DNA from: Charina bottae
Lineage: Eukaryota; Chordata; Lepidosauria; Squamata; Charinaidae
Direction: 5' to 3'
DNA: 64,000 nt
Assembly (NCBI GenBank): GCA_023362775.1
Contig: JALMGJ010000013.1
Location: 26,452,274 to 26,516,273, forward strand
Under the pieces are notes generated by a model. The model did no database searches and was not told the origin of the DNA. It worked only from the letters and a program-made list of their open reading frames with translations. Below, piece by piece: positions 46,334 to 57,205 of this stretch (positions are counted from its first letter, which is position 1; each line of letters opens with the position of its first letter). The translations under genes and the position numbers were made by a program.

Positions 46334-48084
46334 GTAAGAGGCAGGGAGGGTCAGCTATTGGGGGCCGGGGCTGTGCATATGCATAGGAGGTTGGCGGTCG
46401 GCGGTCGGAAGCTCAACATAGAAGAAGTGGAGGGGGCTCGAGCAGATAGTGGAGGTGATGGTGTGGGTCGGGGTTGCCAACTTATTTTCCCAGCCCTGCT
46501 CCTCTGCTTCTTAGCAGCAGCCCCAGGACGAAGAGGTTAGAGCGGCCGAGGCCTTTCCCACCAGAAAAGAGGGTTAAAACTAAAGGGGGAAGTCTTCCCC
46601 GGCTTCATTTCAGCATGCCAGGTTGCTGCTGCTGTGAAAGGCACAGGAGCAGGGCCACTCAGAGAAAAACAGGTGGCAACCTTTCTTGGGACAGGGGGGC
46701 CACGCTTCTCCTGCCCCCACCAGAGCACGTTCAAATTCCCCTGGTGCAATGGTAATGGTCTTCGGAAGGTATATCCCTGGATGGGCTGGGTTTTGCAGAG
46801 CTGTTGGCAATTCCAAGGGGGGAGAAGAGTTTTGGAGAGCGGCTGCTGATCTTGCCCCGACAGAGCAAACGCACAACAGCTTTCTGGCTTGGCTAGCCGC
46901 AACTCAAGCACCATAATGCACTTCCCGTGCAAGAGCAGCATCGTGGTCTATGACCCAACTTTCCGTTTTGGTCTTGCAATAGCTGCCGTACCCCGGGGAG
47001 AAAGGAATGCAACTGAGTCTTGAAACCCAAACTTTAGGAGCTCTGTCTGTGGCTTGAATCATGTCAACTGGATTTCTATTTTCTCAGTAGAAACGTTTCA
47101 CTCCTTATCCAAGGAGCTTCTTCAGTCTTAGGAGCTCTGCTTTCTGGGTTGGATCCAGCCCTGCAGTGGGAGCCCCACTGAAATCAGTGGCCCTCGGTTT
47201 CAAGTCCCCCTGTTAAGTGGAGGTATCATGCCAGAGGCTGATTCCAACATCCTGAAGCATATTACCTGCCCCACATGCTTGTTCCTGACCCAGACATGAC
47301 AGAGGACTAATAGCAGGACTCTTCCAGGCCAGTTTTGGGGAAGGGGTGCTCTGGTCTGTACCACCTCCTCCATTCCAAGGACTTAGGATAGAATACCAGG
47401 AGGGAAGGAAATTATCTATCTTCCCATCTTCCTATCTTCCCTTTATTCTTTAACTCTGTCCCTGCCATTAACATTATCCAGAGCACCTTAATTGCTGATG
47501 AAATGCTTGTTCCATCCTGCCCTGACAAGACCACTCTACCATGCCACTGCAAAGGACAGGGGCCACTGGTGTCTCAAAAACCATTTAGATGTGCTTGTGG
47601 GTGCCTGTGCCTGGGAGCGCTCAGTTCTAGCCTGTGTCACCTTGCTTGTGCAATCTGCAACAATTTTACAGCCTTTCAGCTTTCTCTTATCTCCCGAGAT
47701 GTTCTGGGTTGGTGAGTTACACAGGCTAATTATAGGGTTGTGGATGTTAAGTTAATCATAAACATTGTGCTTGGCAAGAAGCCAGCAGCTGCTCTGAATG
47801 GCTTAACTTCTAATCAAGCAGTGCAGCATTTCATTTTTAACAGTTGTGGGTCTACTGGTCCTTTGCACAATCTTACAGCTCTACGGCCAGAAGGCAGCAG
47901 TTGGGGTTTCTGTCATTAAGGGTGGCATTGTCTATTTATGTGAGTGAACCTGGAGGAATTTTCTTGTGGGTCCAGGGTTGCGTAGAGTGTGGACTAAGAA
48001 GTTCCTGGCAGTGACCTCTATAGAATTACTCAGCATCTCTCTTCTCCTTTGCAATATGGCTGTGGCATTTGCCTATCTATATGG

Positions 48085-48201
48085 ATACTGATATATATAT
48101 ATATATATATATATATAGATAGATAGATAGATAGATAGATATGGATATGGATATATGGACACGACTGCACAAATGTGCGGGGGGGGGGAACCTTTACCTT
48201 T
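48085..48201. repeat. AT/AGAT microsatellite with a SINE tail fragment
   Basis: A (TA)n run passes into (GATA)n up to about 48140. It is followed by the last 40 or so bases of a Sauria-type SINE (GGACACGACTGCACAAATGT to CCTTTACCTTTT). Confidence 0.8.
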
Positions 48202-48497
48202 TATGGATACCACAGAGATGTTTAAGAAGATGTACACCTGCCTTTCCCACGTCTCGGGCCTTCCAGATGTTTTGACCACATTGCGTGGGGTGATAGAAGT
48301 GGCAGTCCATCATATCTACAGACCAGGTAGAGGGAAAGTTGATGTGTGGGAAATGCCTGTTTAGTAAACTGTATGTTTACTACAGTTTTGATATTCCTGT
48401 TGGCTTCTTAACCCCTTATCTGCCTTCAACTGGAGCAACGGTTTTTAAAAAGAAATATAATATAACCAGAGTCCCCCGGCTGGGGGGAGATGGGCGG

Positions 48498-48611
48498 TGA
48501 TACAAATTTAAATAAATAAATAAAATAAAATAAAATAATAAAATAAAATAAAATAAAATAAAATAAAAATAATAAAATAAAATACATACATACATACATA
48601 CATACATACAG
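48498..48611 (+). repeat. LINE tail with AAAAT and CATA microsatellites
   Basis: A CAGAGTCCCCCGGCTGGGGG...GGGCGGTGATACAAATTTAA LINE tail runs into AAAT, AAAAT and then CATA repeats. Confidence 0.75.
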
Positions 48612-48753
48612 GCATCATTGATCTTTGGAACTCAGGGAATAGGAAGCTGGTAGAGGCAGAGAAAAGACTCTGATGCAGTGTTTCTCAACCTTGGCCACTT
48701 TCAAATATGTGGACTTTCCCATGCTGGCTAGGGAATTCTGGGCATTGAAGTCC

Positions 48754-49418
48754 TGTTAAGGTTATTTGGTTAAAGCATTCTATGCAGAATTAAACGCATG
48801 GCATTTTCTTCCACTGTGTCTGGCCAGAGAGTGGAAAAATACAAGTGAAAACAATCTACATTGTTTTCCGCATTGTAAGTTTGTTTTTAAAACATCTGAG
48901 ACGTAGATGGCAGGTGCTGAGATATCTCTAGCTAGACAAAATAAACCCGTAATCAGGACTGTTCTCAAAACAACTATAGCTCAAAAAAGGCCAATACACA
49001 ACACTGCCATCGTGTGATGCTTTATAGTAAGTACAATTACTACCAGAAATGCTATACTGAAAGAGATGCTCATGTTTAAACCAATCACATGTGAGCTATG
49101 AACCATGGGTAGTCCTTTATACTTATGTTCTACATATATGTCTTCTGTTCTTTATGTAGGCTGCTATCTGCATGTACTTGTATCTGAACTGTAATCATGC
49201 CTGGTCTTTGCCTGGTCTTTGCACAGACCATGATGTTTTTTTTCTTTCCTCACTTCTGGTGATGGAACTCTGCTTATGCTTTGATTTTACCTTTTTGCAA
49301 TAATGCACTATACATCCATTATTGCCTTATGCTATCAATAAAGATATTGTTAGCCTTACAACACGTTGTTTGGATTACTTCAAGCCTGGAACCCCGCGTA
49401 GTTAACCATCACCTAACA
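48754..49418 (+). repeat. 5' LTR of the copia element (665 bp)
   Basis: It begins TGTTAAGGTTATTTGG and ends CATCACCTAACA. A polyadenylation signal AATAAA lies at 49337-49342, near the right end as expected for an R/U5 boundary. Short AT-rich stretches around 49020-49125 could hold a TATA-type promoter, but I cannot assign one. Confidence 0.97.
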
Positions 49419-49432
49419 GGTTATGGGCCCAG
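49419..49432 (+). promoter_or_regulatory. Primer-binding site for half initiator tRNA-Met
   Basis: GGTTATGGGCCCAG directly follows the 5' LTR. It is the exact reverse complement of CTGGGCCCATAACC, the anticodon-arm sequence of vertebrate initiator tRNA-Met as I know it. Drosophila copia is primed by the 5' half of that tRNA, cut in the anticodon loop. The match ends where such a half molecule would end. Confidence 0.85.
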
Positions 49433-49538
49433 AGAGAATTTTGTGTTTTTCTTTGCTGCGCTGGATCTAGCTGTAACAACGGGGTTTGTTTTTAAGGCTG
49501 CATTTTGAAGTAAACGTGTTTTTCTTTGAGTGGTCAGC

Positions 49539-52500
49539 ATGGCTGCTGCTGCAGGGCTAACCAGTCTGCCCTTTGAGCGTTTGAATGGCACAAACTATCG
49601 GACCTGGTGTGTGAAGATCAAGTCTTTCTTCCTAAAAGAAGGTTTGTGGAAGTATGTGAAAGACGCACCTCCAACCGGTGCTATTACTGAAGAAGTGCAG
49701 TTGTGTTTGGATCGTGCTTATGGCAACTTGATTCTGGGACTAGAATCATCACAGCTACTGCATATCAGTAATTTGGAGACCGCACATGCCTGTTGGGAAG
49801 CTCTTAAAGCCCTTTATTCCAAGCAAACCTCTGCTGCCATTGTTGGTCTATCACGTCAGCTTTACAACTTGAAGCTGCAGCCCGGTGGAAACGTGATGAC
49901 CCACCTCCATAAAGTCAAGACTTTGTTTCTTGAACTTGAGGACCGGGATGTTGTGATCCCTGATACCCAGAGAGCTTGTATCATCCTGTCAAGCTTGGAC
50001 AAGAGCTTTGACATGCTCATCGAGGCAACTCAGACGTTGAGGCCCCAAGACCTAACTGTGGATTATCTTACAAATCGGCTGCAAGAAATCCAGCAAGCTC
50101 GTGATTTGGAGAAGATGCAGAGTAAGTCATCTGTTGCTGTTCCTGAGGCTTCAGCTCAGCGTTTTCCAGTTGGAACAGAGGCTGCGTGTGCTGTGAGGAG
50201 ATGTTTCCGGTGCAACTCGACCCAACACTTCATGAGAGACTGTCCCCAGCCACCTCGCCCAGCCGGTGGAGCCAGTGGAAAGAGGTTCGTACGAAAGAAG
50301 GGGAAACAAGCGCCTAGACAACGTACCCAGGTGTCTGCTTTGCTCACGGCTGTGAGTAGACGTTCCCCAGAGACTTGGCTTTTGGACTCAGCCTGTAGTC
50401 AAATCATTGTCAACAATGAACAGTTGTTGTTATCAAAAAGCAAGCCTAAAGTCCAACAGGTTGCTCTGGCTGATGGATCTATGGCTGATGTGTCCTTTCA
50501 GGGTGAAGTATACATTCCTTGTTTGGGGGTAAATATGCAAAATGTGTTGTGTGTACCTACACTTGACTTTTCCCTCCTTAGCGTTCCAGCCCTGGTAAAG
50601 TCTGGTTATACTGTTGTGTTCAAGGGTACTGGATGTTCTATTGAAAAAGATGGGATAGAATGTGCTAGGGGGAAGTTAGTGAATCAATTGTATGAAATGC
50701 TTCCTAAGCAGGGGATTGTGTCAGGAAATTGTATTTCCAATGTTCCCCCACATAACAAATGCATTCACTATTATCACAGAGTTCTGGGACATCCCGGGTG
50801 GGGAAGTTTGTCCCAACTGGCCAAGGTGTATCCTGAGTTAGGATCCAAAAAGTGTGATGACTTTCTTGATTGTACTGTGTGCAAACAATCGAAAATTAAG
50901 GCTGCTCCTATTGCTAGAAAAAGTGACAGAGTGTCAACTAGGCCTTTTCAGTTGGTTCATGGAGACTTAGCCGGCCCCAATGCTCCTAGTGAGGGGGGGG
51001 CGCGTTTCATGTTCCTTTTGGTGGATGACCATACTCGCTATACGTTTTGTTATTTGCTCAAATCTAAAGCGGAGGCTTTTGCTCGCTTTAAGGAGTTTGT
51101 TGCAATGGTGGAAAGAAATTATGGCTATCAAGTAGGTCAATTTCAATCGGATTGTGGAGGAGAGTTTCTAGGCCATGAGTTTCAGAATTGGCTTCGTAGA
51201 AAAGGAATCTCCCATAGACTTGCCAATGTTGGTGTTCCTGCTGAGAACGGAATAGCTGAAAGGAAGATTGGTGTTGTTAATACCATTAGAAATAGCCTGA
51301 TGTTAGATGCCCAGGTGCCAGCCCGTTTTTGGGGTGAGGCTACCATGACTGCAGTGTATCTGACTAACAGGGTGTGGAATTCAGCTGTAAATGAAGTTCC
51401 TTATTTCCTTTTGTTTGGCAAGCGCCCTTCGCTGAAGCATCTGCGTGTTTTTGGAACATTTGCATATGTGCATATTCCTAAGTCTCAGCGAAGGAAGAAC
51501 CAGCCAAAAGCACAACGCTTAAGGTTTGTTGGTTATTCATCTAGATCTAAGGGTTACCGTTTTTCTGCAGGCTATGGTCGTGTAGTAATCTCTAGAAGTG
51601 CTAATTTTGAGCACCCTACTGGTTGGGATAGGTTGAATGCTAGTTCAGAGGTATTGTTGCAATCTAGTGTACAGCCAACTGTCCATGCTCCTGTGGCTGG
51701 ACAACAACCAGTTCAGCTGCCTTCTGGTTCCCAGTCTCCTAGTGTGGTGAGAGGATCCCCTCAGGTGAAGGAAGAGGAAATTTCACCTGAGCAGGTTCAG
51801 GATCTGAAGGGGGATTCAGGTAGTGAAAAGGCAGAGGACAGTGATGAGGAAGAGGCAGTGGTAATTCCTCGTAGGTCTGCACGCTCCACAAAGGGTGTGA
51901 AGCCTGACAGATTTGTGATTCAGCAGGTGAGAGTGTGTCAGATTACCTGTGAACCTCAGTCTTTCCAGGAGATGTTGCATCTGCCTGTTGAAGAGCAAGA
52001 GAAGTGGAACACAGCGATGGATAAGGAGTTTGAGGCATTAGTGAGTCAAAAGGTGTTTGAGGTCACTGATTTGCCCCCATCCCAGAAAGCTGTTGGTTCC
52101 AGATGGGTTTTCAGAAAGAAGCTTCTTCCTGATAATACAGTGCAGTACAAAGCCAGGCTTGTTGCTCAGGGATTTGCACAGGAGAGGTTTTTGAACTATG
52201 ATCTCACATATGCACCCACAGCTAGACCAGAGTCTTTACGTATGGTACTTTCTCTGGCTGCACAGCGTGGACTTGTTGTCCATCATTTTGATGTTGACAC
52301 AGCATATTTGAATGCAGAGCTCCCTGAAACTGTGTACATGAAGCAGGCTCCTGGCTATGCTTGTGACAATTCTCAGAAGGTGTACAGACTGCGCAAGGCG
52401 CTGTACGGACTGAAGCAGGCCGGACGTTGTTGGCATCAATGTTTAGATAAGGCTTTGTTAGAGCTAAAGTTTAAGAAGTCTGTTGCTGATCCTTGTGTGT

Positions 52501-53498
52501 ATGTAAGAGGTTCTGGAAGTGATTACACAGTGTTGCTAACGTATGTTGATGATTTTTGCCTAGCAACTGGTTCTTTGCACCTTGTACAAGAGTTTGCAAC
52601 ACAATTGAGACAGTACTTTCAATTGAAAGACCTAGGTGAGCTGAAATACTATCTAGGTGTTGAAGTCACTAGAGCTCAGAGTGGTGAGTTCTATCTGAGT
52701 CAGAAAAGAAAAATTGACCAATTGTTGAGTCAACTTGAAATGTCAAATGCAAAACCAACCAAAACACCAATGACTCTTGATTTCCTAAAGGGTGATGCAT
52801 GTGAGGAACCTTGTCCTCAACCTGCATTGTATCACTCAGCTGTAGGAAGTTTGCTACACTTAACACAATGGACACGCCCTGACTTAGCTTACTCAGTTGG
52901 AGTGCTTAGTCGTAAGGTTGCCAAACCATCCATGCGGGATTGGACAGGTTTAAAGAGGGTCCTACGCTATCTTAAAGGCACAGCTGATCTTTGTCTCAAA
53001 ATATCAGCCACCAAGGCTGAAATGCCTGTGATTTATGCTGACAGCTCTTTTGCAGAAGAGAGAGACAGAAAGTCTGTGAGTGGTTTTGTTTGTTTGTTTG
53101 CAAATACACCCATTGCCTGGAGAGCAAGAAAACAAACATTAATTGCCGTTTCTACCTGCGAAGCCGAATTCTCGGCCCTCAGTGAGGCAATCAATGAAAC
53201 GTATTGGTTAAAACAATTGTTTACAGATTTATCTGTAAATATAAATACACCAATAACAATGTATGAAGATTCCCAATCCTGTCTATCTCTAGCTGCTTCG
53301 GAAAATGTCAATAATCGCACGAAATACATCCATGTAAAATACCAAAATGTGAGGCATGCAATTCAGGAAAAATTTATACAATTAGAGTATTGTCCATCTG
53401 AACTAAATATCGCAGACGTTCTCACGAAAGCACTTTCTCCTACAAAACATATAACCATGGTAACCAGATTGGGATTGGAACAAATGTGTCTGAAATAA
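49539..53498 (+). CDS. Copia gag-pol polyprotein (intact, 1319 aa)
   Basis: The frame opens upstream at 49530, but the first ATG is at 49539 and fits the usual MAAAAGLTSLPFERLNGTN gag start. In order it encodes: a copia-type gag domain; a CCHC zinc knuckle (about 222-235); an aspartic protease with D-S-A at about 283-285; a GAG-pre-integrase HHCC finger (His 410 and 418 region, Cys 445 and 448); an integrase with D476, D538 and E569; an acidic linker with a basic RRSARSTKGVKP stretch; a reverse transcriptase with YVDD at about 1002-1005; and an RNase H with D1168, E1208, D1244 and D1293. No stop or frameshift interrupts it. Gag and pol are in one frame with no visible shift site, as in Drosophila copia. 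The protease triad is D-S-A where D-S-G or D-T-G is more usual. Confidence 0.97.
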   Translation: MAAAAGLTSLPFERLNGTNYRTWCVKIKSFFLKEGLWKYVKDAPPTGAITEEVQLCLDRAYGNLILGLESSQLLHISNLETAHACWEALKALYSKQTSAAIVGLSRQLYNLKLQPGGNVMTHLHKVKTLFLELEDRDVVIPDTQRACIILSSLDKSFDMLIEATQTLRPQDLTVDYLTNRLQEIQQARDLEKMQSKSSVAVPEASAQRFPVGTEAACAVRRCFRCNSTQHFMRDCPQPPRPAGGASGKRFVRKKGKQAPRQRTQVSALLTAVSRRSPETWLLDSACSQIIVNNEQLLLSKSKPKVQQVALADGSMADVSFQGEVYIPCLGVNMQNVLCVPTLDFSLLSVPALVKSGYTVVFKGTGCSIEKDGIECARGKLVNQLYEMLPKQGIVSGNCISNVPPHNKCIHYYHRVLGHPGWGSLSQLAKVYPELGSKKCDDFLDCTVCKQSKIKAAPIARKSDRVSTRPFQLVHGDLAGPNAPSEGGARFMFLLVDDHTRYTFCYLLKSKAEAFARFKEFVAMVERNYGYQVGQFQSDCGGEFLGHEFQNWLRRKGISHRLANVGVPAENGIAERKIGVVNTIRNSLMLDAQVPARFWGEATMTAVYLTNRVWNSAVNEVPYFLLFGKRPSLKHLRVFGTFAYVHIPKSQRRKNQPKAQRLRFVGYSSRSKGYRFSAGYGRVVISRSANFEHPTGWDRLNASSEVLLQSSVQPTVHAPVAGQQPVQLPSGSQSPSVVRGSPQVKEEEISPEQVQDLKGDSGSEKAEDSDEEEAVVIPRRSARSTKGVKPDRFVIQQVRVCQITCEPQSFQEMLHLPVEEQEKWNTAMDKEFEALVSQKVFEVTDLPPSQKAVGSRWVFRKKLLPDNTVQYKARLVAQGFAQERFLNYDLTYAPTARPESLRMVLSLAAQRGLVVHHFDVDTAYLNAELPETVYMKQAPGYACDNSQKVYRLRKALYGLKQAGRCWHQCLDKALLELKFKKSVADPCVYVRGSGSDYTVLLTYVDDFCLATGSLHLVQEFATQLRQYFQLKDLGELKYYLGVEVTRAQSGEFYLSQKRKIDQLLSQLEMSNAKPTKTPMTLDFLKGDACEEPCPQPALYHSAVGSLLHLTQWTRPDLAYSVGVLSRKVAKPSMRDWTGLKRVLRYLKGTADLCLKISATKAEMPVIYADSSFAEERDRKSVSGFVCLFANTPIAWRARKQTLIAVSTCEAEFSALSEAINETYWLKQLFTDLSVNINTPITMYEDSQSCLSLAASENVNNRTKYIHVKYQNVRHAIQEKFIQLEYCPSELNIADVLTKALSPTKHITMVTRLGLEQMCLK

Positions 53499-53566
53499 AA
53501 TCATTTGTGTCTCTGTGTGCTTTTGAAATAACAGTTTTCCCCCACAGTGTTTCAAAAAATCCATGC

Positions 53567-53574
53567 GGAAGGGG
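53567..53574 (+). promoter_or_regulatory. Polypurine tract of the copia element
   Basis: GGAAGGGG lies immediately before the 3' LTR, which starts at 53575. It is the expected plus-strand primer site. Confidence 0.85.
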
Positions 53575-54239
53575 TGTTAAGGTTATTTGGTTAAAGCATT
53601 CTATGCAGAATTAAACGCATGGCATTTTCTTCCACTGTGTCTGGCCAGAGAGTGGAAAAATACAAGTGAAAACAATCTACATTGTTTTCCGCATTGTAAG
53701 TTTGTTTTTAAAACATCTGAGACGTAGATGGCAGGTGCTGAGATATCTCTAGCTAGACAAAATAAACCCGTAATCAGGACTGTTCTCAAAACAACTATAG
53801 CTCAAAAAAGGCCAATACACAACACTGCCATCGTGTGATGCTTTATAGTAAGTACAATTACTACCAGAAATGCTATACTGAAAGAGATGCTCATGTTTAA
53901 ACCAATCACATGTGAGCTATGAACCATGGGTAGTCCTTTATACTTATGTTCTACATATATGTCTTCTGTTCTTTATGTAGGCTGCTATCTGCATGTACTT
54001 GTATCTGAACTGTAATCATGCCTGGTCTTTGCCTGGTCTTTGCACAGACCATGATGTTTTTTTTCTTTCCTCACTTCTGGTGATGGAACTCTGCTTATGC
54101 TTTGATTTTACCTTTTTGCAATAATGCACTATACATCCATTATTGCCTTATGCTATCAATAAAGATATTGTTAGCCTTACAACACGTTGTTTGGATTACT
54201 TCAAGCCTGGAACCCCGCGTAGTTAACCATCACCTAACA
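53575..54239 (+). repeat. 3' LTR of the copia element (665 bp)
   Basis: It has the same length and, by reading, the same sequence as the 5' LTR. It carries AATAAA at 54158-54163, which could end element transcripts or truncate host transcripts reading through. Confidence 0.97.
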
Positions 54240-54999
54240 AGTCCACCCATCTTAAAGTGGCCAAGGTTGAGAAACACTGCTCTGATGTATCAAGAGAAGG
54301 AGGGAAATTAATCCTAAGTTAGCTATAACAAATACCTTATAAACATAGAAATACACATTAAGATGTGTATTTCTTAAGTAAGATGCTTGCTTTAAGAATG
54401 ATAGCAGGGACAGATTGCATTAAAATTAAGAAGAAATGAGAAAGAAACGTATTTTAAGAGCACTTGTTCTGGTTCACTTGCTTTTGCACCTTAACTTTAG
54501 GGTGGTTATTATCACAGCAGAAGCAGGACTCCCCTTTAAGATTTCTGCTTTTGATCTACGTATCTAAACTGTGAGACCATTTAATTGTCCAAAATAGCCC
54601 ATATGTCTGTGGAACACAGGAATTGGCCAGAAATATGCATCTTCAAATGTAACAAAACTAAGCAAGATTTCAATTTTTGGACATAATATACAGAGGAACT
54701 CATGGGATCAAAACAAAACAAGAAAGACACAATGACTGTGTGGACTTCTTAATTCTGATCTGCTAGATTTCTTTCATAATGTTTTTAATTGAACGTCAGA
54801 GGGATAATATACATTAATTCCCTATCCAGAGAAAAAGGTGGGAGCGAGGATCAGGTAGTTCTTCTTCCTTGATATTAGGGGTAAGGAAATTTTATGATGT
54901 TTTCAGCACTTGCATAAGTCAAAGCTTGTATGATCAGATTTTGGCCTGTTAAGAACGTGAACATTTAAACATGTCTTTTGTTCTTTTTTTATTTTTTTA

Positions 55000-55431
55000 T
55001 CCCGCCTTTATTATTTTTATAAATAACTCAAGGTGGGGAACATACCTAGTACTCCTTCCTCCTCCTATTTTCCCCACAACAACAACCCTGTGAGGCGGGC
55101 TGGGCTGAGAGAGAGGGACTGGCCCAAGGTCACCCAGCCGGCTTTCATGCCTAAGGCAGGACTAGAACTCTCAGTCTCCTGGTTTCCCATTGGCTCCTTC
55201 CTAGGGCTGAGAGAATGTGATCGGCCCAAAGTCACCCAGGCAGCTTTCATGCCTAAGGCGGGACTAGAACTCTCAGACTCCTGGTTTGCCATTGGCTCCT
55301 TCCTAGGGCTGAGAGAATGTGATTGGCTCAGGGTCACTCAGCCAGCTTTCATGCCTAAGGCGGGACTAGAACTCTCAGTCTCCTGGTTTCTAGCCTGGTG
55401 CCTTCACCACTAGACCAAACTGGTTCTCTTT
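55000..55431 (-). mobile_element. tRNA-derived SINE with three tandem body units
   Basis: On the minus strand the head reads AGAACCAGTTTGGTCTAGTG, followed by three body units of about 102 bp (AGTTCTAGTCCCGCCTTAGG to CTCTCAGCCC). The 3' end CTCACAGGGTTGTTGTTGTG is followed by an AT-rich tail. The same arrangement occurs at 20254. Confidence 0.75.
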
Positions 55432-57205
55432 TGTCTTTTGTTCTTTGTTATTTTCCCAAGTTGGGGGGAGTTGGAGTGTTTGTGTGGCCAGGGGAGGTAG
55501 GGAACTTCTACTCTGCAGATGTTGCCTTGCTGCCCAGCTGAAAGGTACCCCCATTTCAAAGGGGCAGCCCTGGATTGGGTTTACCCATTGCAAATGCCCC
55601 CTGGCACTGTTTACAACAGAATTCTTGGTGAGCCAGTGATCTCTGGTTAATTATTAAGATGACTAATAAAGTTAAAGGGAGTGTGTCCAGCTCTTTGAGA
55701 TATAAGGATGTTGCCAGCTTCCTTAAATCTTAGGCTATGGATCCCCTTGTTTTAGAGCACTGCGGGTGAAAAGGACTGCAGAGTGTTAGCGGGCCCCAAC
55801 CTCATTTTGAGCTCACAGGAGCAGACAGCTGCTAAAAAGGCAAATCCCATTTTGGGCTCCCCGCACAGCAGCCAGATATCCAAGGGGCAGGAAGCCTTCG
55901 GCGTGCTGTGTCAAATTCGCAGTTCCTCGTTGCAAGAATGGTGCCTGGCCCACAGGAGCGTTGCTGGGGAAATGCCACCGGGATGGTGAGGTTGAACTGA
56001 GGAATGGGGTGTTTTGAGCTTTGAGGGAAGAGATGCCAGCAGGCGTCAGGTGGGAAATGCAGGGGAGCAGATCCCCGGTGATTAATTGTGCCGTCAAGTT
56101 GGTGTTGGCTGTAAGCAACCAGGTAGTTTTCTCCAGGGTGGCCCCTCTCCAGCGGGGTCCTTCAGATCTTCCCAGAATGCCCCCCTGCTTTAATTGAGTC
56201 CCTCCACCTTGCTGCTGCTTATCTTTTTCCTTTCCTTCCACTTTTCTTGGATAAGAGGAGGAAATTTCCAACAGTGAGGCGTGTTGAGGAAATAGCTTGC
56301 TTCTGACAATGGGGGGGGGCACCTCCTGGCACCCCCCCCCCATTGGGCAGTGCTGGGTCTTGGCGAATGAAGGGGCAGAGGTTTATTTATTTATTATTTA
56401 AACTTATATTAACTTATATATTAGGTTGGGTGGCAGCCTCCTGCCTTCGAGTGGGAACTTGGGTCTCGAACCCTCAGCAGGTGCTGGGGTGCCAACGCCC
56501 AGAATTCCCAGCCAGCCAGTTACGGCCAGGCTAAATGATCTTTAAGGACCCTTGCGGCTGACTGTCACAGTTGGATAGCATTAAAATGAGAGCCGTAGAC
56601 TTTATCTACGCGGAGGGGGGGGAGGTAAATTCAGCCTTCAGGATGAATTGGGGCTAAGAATTGAGCTGCGGCCCCTTGCTGGGCAAGCCGGCTTCGTTCC
56701 TCGTTGCCGGTAGGAATTGCACCACAGTCCCTGGCTGGCTGGCAGTGGGGATTTAAAGGAGGGGGGAAAAAAAAGGGGGAGAGGCTGAAACTCTGCTGTC
56801 ATCCATATATGGGCATGCCCCAAACTCGGCTTTCTGATTGGCTGCTCGGCCCCATGCATATGTCTGTCAACAAATGGCTGAACTTGCTGACGGTGCTCTG
56901 TGTGTGTGTGTATGTGTGTTGGGGGGGGGGGGAAGAGTTACAGTCTGGTGCCTTAAAGGCCCCTATTGATTGCGAAGGGGGGGACGTACAGGGGCCAGTT
57001 GAATGGGGTTGCTGGCCCTTTAAGAGATCAGGTAGTGCGGGGGCAGATCCATTCCGTCAGGAGGAGGAGGAGGAGGTTCCTGGGGTTGGGAGCAATATTC
57101 ACACTCACCCCCCCACCCCCATCTTGGACCATTCCCTCCCCCTTTTCGCCCTGGGTTTGCAAAAGGACCTGTGGATTTTTTTTAAAAAAAATTATTCTTT
57201 TGCAG

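Larger units (their letters stand above)
48754..54239 (+). mobile_element. Complete Ty1/copia LTR retrotransposon
   Basis: The 5486-bp element has two 665-bp LTRs, a primer-binding site, one gag-pol frame and a polypurine tract. The pentamer AGTCC is duplicated at 48749-48753 and 54240-54244. The LTRs start TGTTAAGG and end CTAACA. I see no substitution or indel between the two LTRs, and every offset checked equals 4821. The integrase-before-reverse-transcriptase order places it in Ty1/copia (Pseudoviridae-like), a group that is uncommon in amniotes. It sits in sense orientation in the presumed FBXO46 intron. All the expected parts are present, which suggests a very recent insertion. Confidence 0.97.
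48676..54279. mobile_element. hAT-like palindromic MITE split by the copia insertion
   Basis: The left half (48676-48753) begins CAGTGTTTCTCAACCTTGGC and the right half (54240-54279) ends GGTTGAGAAACACTG. The octamer CTCTGATG flanks both outer ends (48668-48675 and 54280-54287) exactly. The palindrome is therefore older than the retrotransposon within it. Confidence 0.88.
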
